Shown: piece by piece, positions 8,197 to 15,852 of the stretch
Numbering within the stretch: the stretch's first letter is position 1
Layout: every line of letters starts with the position of its first letter
Assembly: GCA_958352855.1 (NCBI GenBank)
Contig: CATWQE010000026.1
Coordinates: forward strand, 1-34,546
Length of the DNA stretch: 34,546 nt
Reading direction: 5' to 3'
Source: an uncultured Bacillota bacterium
GTDB taxonomy: Bacteria; Bacillota; Clostridia; Lachnospirales; Lachnospiraceae
Program-made: the position numbers and the translations under genes
The notes under the pieces: generated by a model
Database searches by the model: none
The model's input: only the letters and a program-made list of their open reading frames with translations
Told to the model about the DNA's origin: nothing

Positions 8197-9447
8197 ATGG
8201 AGTTATACGAATTTAAAGAAGAGCAGGAACGGGTGATTCTGGTTGGGGTTCAGACCAGAGATGGGGATGATACGCTGGATTCTCTGGAGGAGTTAAAAGA
8301 TCTGGTGAAAACAGCAGGAGCAGAAGCTGTTGGAATGGTCGTACAGAGCAGGGAGAGCATTCATCCCGGCTACTATGTGGGAACCGGAAAACTGGAAGAA
8401 ATCCGTATGATGGCAAGGGCTTATGATGCTACGGGAATTGTCTGTGATGATGAATTATCACCCTCACAGATGAATAATCTGGAGAGAGAGCTGGAACTGA
8501 AAATCATGGACAGAACCATGGTGATTCTGGATATTTTTGCAGCCAGAGCCCGCACCAGTGAAGGAAAGATTCAGGTAGAGCTGGCGCAGCTTCGATATCG
8601 TTCCTCACGTTTAACCGGTCTTGGAACGTCCATGTCCCGTCTTGGAGGTGGAATCGGAACCAGAGGGCCTGGTGAAAAGAAACTGGAAATGGACCGCCGC
8701 TTAATTAAGGTGAGGATTTCCCAGTTAAAAAAAGAGCTGGAACAGGTAAAACGTCACAGAGAACTTCTTCGTGAGGGCAGAAGCAGGGAAAATATTATGA
8801 CAGCAGCCATTGTAGGCTACACCAATGCAGGAAAATCCACCTTGCTTAATACTTTGACAGATGCACAGGTTTTGGAAGAGGACAAGCTTTTTGCAACCCT
8901 GGATCCCACTACCAGAATTTTAGAGCTTCCGGGTAAGCAGAGGCTTTATCTTACGGATACCGTAGGCTTTATCCGAAAACTGCCACACCATTTGATTGAG
9001 GCGTTTAAAAGTACACTGGAAGAGGCAAAATATGCGGATTTTATCATTCACGTGGTAGATGCTTCCAATCCACAGCGGGATGAGCAGATGTATGTAGTAT
9101 ACGAAACTTTGAAAGAGCTGGAAGTAGGGGATAAGAAGATTGTTACCTTGTTTAATAAACAGGATAAAGTTCTGGAGCCGGAGATATTTAGGGATTTCAA
9201 GGCAGACTATGTGCTGAAAACAGCAGTAAAAACAGGAGAAGGACTGGAAGAGCTGAAAGAGATTCTGGAGAAGGTTATTACAGAAGACCAGATTTACCTG
9301 GAGCGTACTCTTGGATATCACGAGACAGGACAGATTCAGATGATTCGCAAATATGGACAGTTGTTATCAGAGGAATATACTGCAGAAGGTATTGAAATCA
9401 AGGCAAAAGTGCCAGGGAATATTTATGGAAAAATTGGCGGGAAGTAA
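8197..9447 (+). CDS. hflX: GTPase HflX
   Basis: Ribosome-associated GTPase of the Obg/HflX group. Homologues bind the 50S subunit and split stalled or hibernating ribosomes after stress. The 416-residue length is normal. The N-terminal HflX domain (about 1-195) contains VGTGKLEEI and the glycine-rich stretch GGGIGTRGPGEKKLE (about 150-164). The G domain has the P-loop GYTNAGKST at 207-215, the switch II motif DTVGF at 254-258 and NKQD near 320. The start ATG 8197 has AGAGGAGA upstream. It is probably transcribed alone, since a strong terminator follows directly. Confidence 0.94.
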   Translation: MELYEFKEEQERVILVGVQTRDGDDTLDSLEELKDLVKTAGAEAVGMVVQSRESIHPGYYVGTGKLEEIRMMARAYDATGIVCDDELSPSQMNNLERELELKIMDRTMVILDIFAARARTSEGKIQVELAQLRYRSSRLTGLGTSMSRLGGGIGTRGPGEKKLEMDRRLIKVRISQLKKELEQVKRHRELLREGRSRENIMTAAIVGYTNAGKSTLLNTLTDAQVLEEDKLFATLDPTTRILELPGKQRLYLTDTVGFIRKLPHHLIEAFKSTLEEAKYADFIIHVVDASNPQRDEQMYVVYETLKELEVGDKKIVTLFNKQDKVLEPEIFRDFKADYVLKTAVKTGEGLEELKEILEKVITEDQIYLERTLGYHETGQIQMIRKYGQLLSEEYTAEGIEIKAKVPGNIYGKIGGK

Positions 9448-9453
9448 AAAATA

Positions 9454-9512
9454 AGAAGCTCCCATGGAAAATCAGGTATTTAAACACTGATTTCCTGTGG
9501 GGCTTCTTTTTT
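9454..9512. terminator. Bidirectional terminator between hflX and argG
   Basis: Long inverted repeat of about 21 bp with few mismatches (AGAAGCTCCCATGG... paired with ...CCTGTGGGGCTTCT), with A's before and T's after. It serves the convergent hflX and argG genes. Confidence 0.88.
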
Positions 9513-9517
9513 AGCGT

Positions 9518-10744
9518 TTAGTTCTGTTTTTTCTCTGCCTCAGCCAGCATCATTGCACGAACCTTTAATGGAAGTCCGAACAGGGTAATAAATCCGTCTG
9601 CATCGTGGTGGTCATACAAATCACCAGTTGTAAAAGATGCCAGGGATTCGTTGTACAGGCTGTATGGAGAAGTGGTTCCTGCTTTAATAATGTTTCCTTT
9701 GTAAAGCTTGAATTTTACTTCACCAGTTACATACTTCTGAGTAGATTCCACAAATGCCTGAAGGGCTTCACGAAGAGGTGTAAACCATTTTCCTTCGTAT
9801 ACCACCTGAGCGAACTGGCTTCCCAGTTTTTTCTTCATTTCCATGGTGTCGCGGTCTAATACCAGCTCTTCTAACTGTGCGTGGGCCTCCATAAGAATGG
9901 TTCCACCTGGTGTTTCGTATACACCACGAGATTTCATACCAACTACGCGGTTTTCTACAATATCAATAATACCGATTCCGTTTTCACCACCCAGACGATT
10001 CAGTTCTGTAATAATTTCAGAAACCTTCATTTCTTTTCCGTTTAAGGTTTTTGGCACACCTGCTTCAAAGGTGATGCTGACTTCGGTTTCAGCATCCGGA
10101 GCCTTCTGAGGTGGTACGCTTAAAACTAATACGTGGTCATAATTTGGAGCCTCTGCAGGGTTTTCCAGTTCCAGACCTTCGTGGCTGATGTGCCAGAGGT
10201 TCCGGTCGCGGCTGTAGCTGTGGCTTGCATCAAATGGAAGATGGATGCCATGGGATTCACAGAAGGCAATTTCATCCTCACGAGACTGCATGGTCCAGAT
10301 ATCAGTCATACGCCATGGAGCAATAATTTTAATGTCAGGAGCCAGAGCTTTGATTCCCAGCTCAAAACGAATCTGGTCATTGCCTTTTCCGGTAGCGCCA
10401 TGGCAGATAGCAACTGCATTTTCTTTTCTTGCGATTTCTACCAGACGTTTTGCAATGACAGGACGTGCCATAGAAGTACCAAGAAGATACTTATTCTCAT
10501 AGACAGCGCCAGCCTGTACACATGGAACAATGTATTCGTCACAAAATTCATCTACCACATCTTCAATGTATAATTTAGCAGCGCCGGACAATGCGGCACG
10601 TTCAGCCAGTCCGTCTAACTCTGCGCCCTGTCCGCAGTTAATACAGCAGCAGATAACATCATAATTGAAATTTTCCTTTAACCATGGAATTAAAGCTGTG
10701 GTATCAAGACCACCGGAATATGCTAAAACAACTTTTTCTTTCAT
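9518..10744 (-). CDS. argG: Argininosuccinate synthase
   Basis: Condenses citrulline and aspartate with ATP to argininosuccinate, the penultimate step of arginine synthesis. The 408-residue protein begins with the PP-loop ATP-binding motif AYSGGLDTTA (residues 8-17) and carries the family motifs HGATGKGNDQ and SHSYSRDRNLWH. The start ATG (10742-10744) is preceded on the minus strand by AGGAGG with suitable spacing. It is transcribed divergently from argCJBD, and the shared upstream region carries ARG-box-like sites, so arginine repression of both units is likely. The argH and argF genes are not in the window. Confidence 0.95.
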   Translation of the reverse strand: MKEKVVLAYSGGLDTTALIPWLKENFNYDVICCCINCGQGAELDGLAERAALSGAAKLYIEDVVDEFCDEYIVPCVQAGAVYENKYLLGTSMARPVIAKRLVEIARKENAVAICHGATGKGNDQIRFELGIKALAPDIKIIAPWRMTDIWTMQSREDEIAFCESHGIHLPFDASHSYSRDRNLWHISHEGLELENPAEAPNYDHVLVLSVPPQKAPDAETEVSITFEAGVPKTLNGKEMKVSEIITELNRLGGENGIGIIDIVENRVVGMKSRGVYETPGGTILMEAHAQLEELVLDRDTMEMKKKLGSQFAQVVYEGKWFTPLREALQAFVESTQKYVTGEVKFKLYKGNIIKAGTTSPYSLYNESLASFTTGDLYDHHDADGFITLFGLPLKVRAMMLAEAEKKQN

Positions 10745-10777
10745 CCTTAAAATCCTCCTGAAATTTTCTGTATCATT

Positions 10778-10838
10778 CAGCCGGTGAGGCTGTTCTTTTC
10801 ACTAAAGGTACTATACAACAATTATCATAATTATGCAA
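10778..10838 (-). promoter_or_regulatory. argG promoter with ARG-box-like palindrome and 5' hairpin
   Basis: On the minus strand TTGCAT (plus positions 10833-10838) and TATAGT (10810-10815) are 17 bases apart. The sequence TGCATAATTATGAT, overlapping the -35 element and spacer, resembles one half of an ArgR site and shares TGNATAATTAT with the stronger site near argC. A small hairpin (CAGCC/GGCTG, 10778-10792) would lie close to the 5' end of the transcript. The promoter is well supported; ArgR control is inferred. Confidence 0.6.
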
Positions 10839-10955
10839 TAGGGAAAATGAAATAATTTCAAAAAAATTTGAGGAATGTCGTATCAGAACACAGTTTAATA
10901 AGGAAATAACAGAATTAAGAAAGAAAATTAAAAGGAAAAAAATAGAAAAAGGTGC

Positions 10956-10984
10956 TTGCATAATCTGGAATTGAGATGTATAAT
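10956..10984 (+). promoter_or_regulatory. argC operon promoter
   Basis: TTGCAT at 10956-10961 and a perfect TATAAT at 10979-10984, with a 17-base spacer, form a strong sigma-A-type promoter. The expected transcript has a leader of about 130 bases before argC. I see no T-box or other known riboswitch in that leader, only a possible weak pairing of AGGGT near 11018 with ACCCT near 11080. Confidence 0.75.
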
Positions 10985-10990
10985 TATTCA
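10977..10990 (+). promoter_or_regulatory. ARG box (predicted ArgR/AhrC operator)
   Basis: TGTATAATTATTCA matches the known ARG-box pattern TGAAT-WWWW-ATTCA at 13 of 14 positions. It overlaps the -10 hexamer of the argC promoter completely, a placement that would let arginine-bound ArgR block RNA polymerase. A second, poorer half-site (TGAATATGCATGA) starts near 11002. ArgR itself is not encoded here. Confidence 0.7.
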
Positions 10991-11122
10991 AAAATTAATA
11001 ATGAATATGCATGAACAGGGTATGGGAGATAGTTCTTGCGCAGGAGAAAAAAGTGGAGTATGATGTGCAATAGAAGGAACCCTATATCGGAAATAAAATG
11101 AGAAAGATTCAGGAGGAAAGAT

Positions 11123-12163
11123 ATGATAAAAGCAGGCATTATTGGCGCAACCGGCTATGCGGGAGGAGAGCTGGTCCGCCTGTTACAGGGACATAAAAAT
11201 GTAGAGATTAAGTGGTATGGCTCCAGAAGCTATATTGATAAGAAGTATTATGAAGTTTATCAGAATATGTTTGAAATCGTAGAGGATACCTGTCTGGATG
11301 ATAATATGGAAGCTCTGGCAGAGCAGGTGGATGTGATTTTTACAGCAACTCCCCAGGGACTTTGCGCTTCCATGGTAAATGAAGAAATTTTATCCAAGGT
11401 TAAGATTATTGACCTGAGCGCAGACTTCCGCATTAAGGACGTATCCGTATATGAAGAATGGTATAAGCTTCATCATCCGTCTCCTCAATTTATTGAAGAA
11501 GCAGTCTATGGCCTTTGTGAGATTAACAGAGAAAAAGTGAAACAGGCACGCCTGGTGGCAAATCCGGGATGCTATACAACCTGTAGTATTCTCACCTGTT
11601 ATCCGCTGGTGAAAGAAGGACTTATTGACCCCAATACATTAATTATTGATGCAAAATCAGGGACTTCCGGCGCAGGAAGAGGGGCAAAGCTGGATAATTT
11701 GTTCTGCGAAGTAAATGAAAATATGAAAGCCTACGGTGTGGCAACGCACAGACATACACCAGAGATTGAAGAGCAGCTTGGCTATGCGGCAGGACAGGAA
11801 ATACGGTTAAATTTCACACCACATCTGGTACCTATGAACAGGGGAATTCTGGCGACTGCCTATGCAAATCTGACAAAAGAAGTGACCTATGAAGAGGTAA
11901 AAGCAGTCTACGATAACTATTATAAACAGGAGAAATTTGTCCGGGTTCTGGACAAAGATGTTTATCCTCAGACCAAATGGGTAGAAGGCAGCAATTATGT
12001 GGATGTGAACTTTAAAATTGACCCGAGAACCAACCGGATTATTATGATGGGAGCTATTGATAATCTGGTAAAAGGAGCAGCAGGACAGGCAGTTCAGAAT
12101 ATGAATCTTATGTTCGGGGAAGAGGAAGCAGAAGGGTTAAATTTAGTCCCTATGTTCCCGTAA
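11123..12163 (+). CDS. argC: N-acetyl-gamma-glutamyl-phosphate reductase
   Basis: NADPH-dependent reduction of N-acetylglutamyl-5-phosphate to the semialdehyde, third step of arginine synthesis. The 346-residue protein has the N-terminal Rossmann motif GIIGATGYAGGELVRLL (about 5-21) and the catalytic cysteine in NPGCYTT (Cys about 150), with the conserved HRHTPEIEEQ further on. This is the longer ArgC type of about 345 residues. ATG 11123 is preceded by AGGAGGAA. It is the first gene of argC-argJ-argB-argD, in pathway order apart from the usual placement of argJ. Confidence 0.95.
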   Translation: MIKAGIIGATGYAGGELVRLLQGHKNVEIKWYGSRSYIDKKYYEVYQNMFEIVEDTCLDDNMEALAEQVDVIFTATPQGLCASMVNEEILSKVKIIDLSADFRIKDVSVYEEWYKLHHPSPQFIEEAVYGLCEINREKVKQARLVANPGCYTTCSILTCYPLVKEGLIDPNTLIIDAKSGTSGAGRGAKLDNLFCEVNENMKAYGVATHRHTPEIEEQLGYAAGQEIRLNFTPHLVPMNRGILATAYANLTKEVTYEEVKAVYDNYYKQEKFVRVLDKDVYPQTKWVEGSNYVDVNFKIDPRTNRIIMMGAIDNLVKGAAGQAVQNMNLMFGEEEAEGLNLVPMFP

Positions 12164-12206
12164 AACAGAGAATAACAGAGTTGAAACAGAGAAAGAGGGA
12201 AGAAAA

Positions 12207-13430
12207 ATGAAGTGTATCGATGGAGGAGTAACCTCTGCAAAAGGTTTTCAGGCAGCAGGAATTGCAGCGGGAATCAAGAAGGGAAATACCAAGGATATGG
12301 CTATGATTTACAGTGAAAAGCCATGTACCACAGCAGGAACCTTTACCACAAATCTGGTGAAAGCAGCGCCTGTAAAATGGGACCAGGAAGTAGTGTACGA
12401 AGCGCCTTACACTCAGGCTGTTGTGTGCAACAGCGGCATTGCAAATGCATGTACAGGAGCAGAGGGATATGGTTATTGTGAAGCTACTGCAAAGGCAGCC
12501 GCAGAGGTGCTGGATATACCAAAAGAAGCTGTTCTGGTAGCATCCACAGGCGTGATTGGACAGCAGCTTCCTATGGAGAAGCTGGAGACGGGAGTGAAGA
12601 AATTAGCTCCGGTTTTATCAGGGGCAAGACAGGCAGGAATCCTGGCAGCAGAGTCGATTATGACCACTGATACTGTGAGAAAAGAAGCGGCTGTGGAGAT
12701 AGAATTGTCAGGAAAGACAGTGACTATTGGCGGTATGTGCAAAGGCTCCGGTATGATTCATCCCAATATGTGTACCATGCTGGGATTTGTTACAACCGAC
12801 GCGGCTATTGAGAAAAAGCTTCTTCAGGAGGCACTAAGTGAAGTAGTGGCAGATACCTATAACATGATTTCTGTAGACGGTGATACTTCCACCAATGATA
12901 CTGTTCTGGTTTTGGCAAATGGTATGGCAAAGAATCCGGTTATCACAGAGAAAAATGAAGATTATGAGACCTTTAAAGCCGCTTTAAAGTATGTAAATAC
13001 CAGTCTTGCGAAACAGATTGCAGCAGATGGGGAAGGAGCTTCTGCGCTCTTTGAAGTGAAGATTATTGGCGCAGAAACAAAGGAGCAGGCTGTGACTTTA
13101 AGTAAGTCTGTGATTACTTCAAATCTGACCAAAGCAGCGATTTTCGGACATGATGCGAACTGGGGAAGAATCCTCTGCGCCATGGGATATTCCGGGGCGC
13201 AGTTTGATCCGGATAAGGTGGATTTGGCTTTTGAAAGTGCAGCAGGCCATATTCAGATTATTGAAAATGGTGTCGCTGTAAATTACAGTGAAGAAGAAGC
13301 AACCAGAATTCTTTCGGAAAATTATGTGACCGCCATTGCAGATTTGAAAATGGGAGAAGAAACAGCAACAGCCTGGGGCTGTGATTTGACTTATGATTAT
13401 GTGAAGATTAATGCAGATTATCGTTCTTAA
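12207..13430 (+). CDS. argJ: Glutamate N-acetyltransferase / amino-acid acetyltransferase (ArgJ)
   Basis: Transfers the acetyl group from N-acetylornithine to glutamate, recycling it; bifunctional forms also use acetyl-CoA for the first step. The 407-residue precursor contains the self-cleavage site as HPNMC/TMLGF, with the nucleophile Thr at about 190. The residue before the cut is Cys, where Ala is usual. The conserved KGSGMIHPNM and GHDANWGRI motifs are present. It follows argC by 43 bases with AAGAGGGAAGA before the ATG. Presence of ArgJ means the organism uses the cyclic acetyl route. Whether it is mono- or bifunctional is not decidable from motifs; no argA is in the window. Confidence 0.95.
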   Translation: MKCIDGGVTSAKGFQAAGIAAGIKKGNTKDMAMIYSEKPCTTAGTFTTNLVKAAPVKWDQEVVYEAPYTQAVVCNSGIANACTGAEGYGYCEATAKAAAEVLDIPKEAVLVASTGVIGQQLPMEKLETGVKKLAPVLSGARQAGILAAESIMTTDTVRKEAAVEIELSGKTVTIGGMCKGSGMIHPNMCTMLGFVTTDAAIEKKLLQEALSEVVADTYNMISVDGDTSTNDTVLVLANGMAKNPVITEKNEDYETFKAALKYVNTSLAKQIAADGEGASALFEVKIIGAETKEQAVTLSKSVITSNLTKAAIFGHDANWGRILCAMGYSGAQFDPDKVDLAFESAAGHIQIIENGVAVNYSEEEATRILSENYVTAIADLKMGEETATAWGCDLTYDYVKINADYRS

Positions 13431-13454
13431 GGGCAGGGGAAAGGAGACAGAAAC

Positions 13455-14348
13455 ATGGTGAATCAGAAATATCTGGAAAAAGCAGAGGTACTTATTGAGG
13501 CATTGCCTTATATTCAGCGCTTTAACCGCAAAATTATTGTGGTCAAATATGGTGGAAGCGCCATGGTGGACGAGCAGTTAAAGAAAAGTGTGATTCAGGA
13601 CGTTGTACTGTTAAAATTAGTTGGTTTTAAGCCTATTATTGTACATGGCGGTGGAAAAGAAATCAGCCGCTGGGTTGGAAAAGTGGGAAAAGAACCTCAA
13701 TTTATCAATGGGCTTCGTGTCACAGACGAGGAAACCATGGAGATTGCTGAAATGGTTCTGGGAAAGGTAAATAAGGAACTGGTAAGCATGGTGGAATCCC
13801 TGGGTGTGAAGGCTGTTGGTATCAGCGGAAAGGATGGGGGACTTTTAACTGTAGAAAAGAAGTATTCCAATGGACAGGACATTGGATATGTGGGAAATGT
13901 CACCGGAGTGAACGCAAAAATTCTTTTTGACCTTCTGGACAAGGATTTTCTGCCTATTGTCTGCCCTATTGGAATGGACGAAAATTTCCTCACTTATAAT
14001 ATCAATGCAGACGACGCTGCCTGTGCCATTGCAAAAGAAATGAAGGCAGAAAAGCTGGCATTTTTAACAGACATTGAAGGGGTTTATAAGGATCCCAAAG
14101 ATCCGGAAAGTCTGATTTCCAAACTCTTTGTAAAAGAGGCAAAAGAGCTGATTGACAATGGCAATGTAGGAGGCGGTATGATACCGAAACTGCAGAATTG
14201 TATTGATGCCATTGAACAGGGCGTTTCCAGAGTGCATATTCTGGACGGTAGAATTAAGCACTGTCTGCTTCTGGAAATCTTTACCAATAAAGGCATTGGA
14301 ACCGCTATTTTAAGAAAGGAAGGAATACAGCATTATGACGTGCAGTAA
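13455..14348 (+). CDS. argB: Acetylglutamate kinase
   Basis: Phosphorylates N-acetylglutamate with ATP, second step of arginine synthesis. The 297-residue amino-acid-kinase-fold protein shows VVKYGGSAM near residue 30 and the glycine-rich IIVHGGGKEI near 64. A later ATP-binding region contains FLTDIEGVY and the conserved GGMIPKL. The N-terminal extension (LIEALPYIQRFNRK) resembles that of arginine-inhibited hexameric forms, so feedback inhibition by arginine is plausible. It starts 24 bases after argJ with AAGGAGA upstream. Its 3' end overlaps argD by 14 bases, which indicates translational coupling. Confidence 0.95.
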   Translation: MVNQKYLEKAEVLIEALPYIQRFNRKIIVVKYGGSAMVDEQLKKSVIQDVVLLKLVGFKPIIVHGGGKEISRWVGKVGKEPQFINGLRVTDEETMEIAEMVLGKVNKELVSMVESLGVKAVGISGKDGGLLTVEKKYSNGQDIGYVGNVTGVNAKILFDLLDKDFLPIVCPIGMDENFLTYNINADDAACAIAKEMKAEKLAFLTDIEGVYKDPKDPESLISKLFVKEAKELIDNGNVGGGMIPKLQNCIDAIEQGVSRVHILDGRIKHCLLLEIFTNKGIGTAILRKEGIQHYDVQ

Positions 14349-15534
14349 GGAATATATAGAACGGGCAGAGAACGCTGTTTTGCATACATACAATCGTTTT
14401 CCAGTGGTATTTGACCATGGAGAAAGCGTTTATCTGTATGATTTAGAAGGAAAAAAGTATCTGGATTTTGGAGCGGGAATTGCTGTTTTTTCCCTTGGAT
14501 ATGGAAACCAGGAGTACAATGAGGCGCTGAAAAACCAGATTGATAAGCTGCTTCATACCTCAAATTTATATTACAATGTACCAATGACAGAGGCGGCAGA
14601 GAAGCTTTTAAAAGCGTCAGGACTTAGCAGGGTTTTCTTTACCAACAGTGGAACAGAAGCCATTGAAGGAGCCATAAAAGCTGCCAGAAAATACGCATGG
14701 CTGAAGGATAACAGCACAGACCATGAGATTATTGCCATGAAACATTCCTTCCATGGAAGAAGTATGGGAGCCCTATCTGTAACAGGAAACAGCCATTATC
14801 AGGAGCCCTTTAAACCTCTGATTGGGGGAATTAAGTTTGCAGATTTTAATGATTTAGACAGTGTAAAAGCACAGATTACAGAGAAAACCTGCGCTATTAT
14901 TCTAGAAACCGTACAGGGGGAAGGCGGTATTTATCCGGCGGAAAAAACCTTTCTGGAAGGCATTAGAAAGCTGTGTGATGAACAGGATATTCTGCTGATT
15001 CTGGATGAAATACAGTGCGGTATGGGACGGACAGGAACCATGTTTGCCTACGAAGATTATGGTGTAAAACCAGATATTATGACCAGCGCCAAGGCTCTTG
15101 GATGCGGTGTTCCGGTAGGGGCTTTTGTGCTAAATGAAAAGGTGGCAGAAAGCAGTCTGAAACCAGGGGATCATGGCACTACTTACGGAGGAAATCCTTT
15201 TGCCTGTGCGGCAGTAAGTAAGGTGTTTGATTTGTTTGAAGAGCAGCACATCTTAGAGCATGTACAGGAGATTACCCCGTATTTTGAGGAAAAGCTGGAT
15301 GGTCTGGTGGAAAAGTATGACTTTTTTATACAAAGACGTGGAAAAGGTCTGATGCAGGGGCTTGTAGTAGAAGGAAGACCGGTAGGAGAAATCGTTGCCA
15401 AAGCTCTGGAAAATGGTTTGGTGGTAATTTCAGCGGGAAGTGATGTTCTGCGCTTTGTGCCTCCCCTTATTATTACAAAAGAGCAGATTGATGAAATGGT
15501 GAAAAAACTGGAAAAAACTATTGACGGACAGTAA
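14335..15534 (+). CDS. argD: Acetylornithine aminotransferase
   Basis: PLP enzyme (class III aminotransferase) that converts N-acetylglutamate semialdehyde to N-acetylornithine. The 399-residue length is typical. Motifs include FTNSGTEAIEGAIKAAR (about 102-118), FHGRSMGALSVTG (139-151), the aspartate motif LILDEIQCGMGRTG (221-234) and the PLP lysine in SAKALG (Lys about 253). ATG 14335 lies inside the end of argB, with AAGGAAGGA upstream in argB. The last codons of this gene contain the -35 element of the next transcription unit. No terminator separates it from the T-box leader, so read-through into the T-box is possible. Confidence 0.93.
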   Translation: MTCSKEYIERAENAVLHTYNRFPVVFDHGESVYLYDLEGKKYLDFGAGIAVFSLGYGNQEYNEALKNQIDKLLHTSNLYYNVPMTEAAEKLLKASGLSRVFFTNSGTEAIEGAIKAARKYAWLKDNSTDHEIIAMKHSFHGRSMGALSVTGNSHYQEPFKPLIGGIKFADFNDLDSVKAQITEKTCAIILETVQGEGGIYPAEKTFLEGIRKLCDEQDILLILDEIQCGMGRTGTMFAYEDYGVKPDIMTSAKALGCGVPVGAFVLNEKVAESSLKPGDHGTTYGGNPFACAAVSKVFDLFEEQHILEHVQEITPYFEEKLDGLVEKYDFFIQRRGKGLMQGLVVEGRPVGEIVAKALENGLVVISAGSDVLRFVPPLIITKEQIDEMVKKLEKTIDGQ

Positions 15535-15549
15535 GCGTCTGGTTATAAT
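15521..15549 (+). promoter_or_regulatory. Promoter of the T-box/brnQ unit, embedded in argD
   Basis: TTGACG at 15521-15526 and a perfect TATAAT at 15544-15549 have a 17-base spacer. The -35 lies in the last codons of argD and the -10 begins ten bases after its stop codon. A transcript from about 15556 would include the entire T-box leader. Confidence 0.8.
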
Positions 15550-15555
15550 GAAAAG

Positions 15556-15825
15556 CAACATAAACAGAGAAAATTCGCAGAAGGGAATAAGTAATCACTG
15601 ACGGAATTTACAGAGAAGCAGCGGCTGGTGAGAGGTGCTAAGGAAATCAGAAGACGAAATCATCCTGGAGAAGCAAGCTGAAAAAAGTAAGCAAGCCGGA
15701 GTTGAGCCACGATATCGGTGATACGCATTGACAGATGCGGTTAGAGTGCCGGACTATACCTGGATATAGCCGGAAGTAAGGTGGTACCGCGACAAAAGTC
15801 GTCCTTTTTAGGACGGCTTTTTTTA
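15556..15825 (+). ncRNA. T-box riboswitch leader, probable tRNA-Ile specifier
   Basis: The canonical T-box sequence TGGTACCGCG is at 15782-15791. It is followed by a terminator hairpin (GTCGTCC at 15798-15804 with GGACGGC at 15811-15817) and a T run. Upstream there is a Stem I-like region with CAGAGA and GGTGAGAG elements, then GAAATCATCCTGGAG near 15656. The specifier position there reads ATC in either plausible register, which is isoleucine. Uncharged tRNA-Ile would stabilise the antiterminator and switch on brnQ, matching a branched-chain amino-acid carrier. T-box identity is near certain; the specifier call is from pattern only. Confidence 0.93.
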
Positions 15826-15852
15826 ATATAATTTAAGAAGGAGGAACCTAAA

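Noticed and set aside
10773..10991. 72-residue minus-strand frame in the argG-argC intergenic region
   Set aside because: It overlaps both promoters and the ARG box and has no domain; it is a chance frame in AT-rich DNA.
10991..11122. Possible T-box or riboswitch in the argC leader
   Set aside because: No TGGNACCGCG element, no terminator hairpin with a T run, and no other class that I recognise. Only a weak AGGGT/ACCCT pairing is visible.
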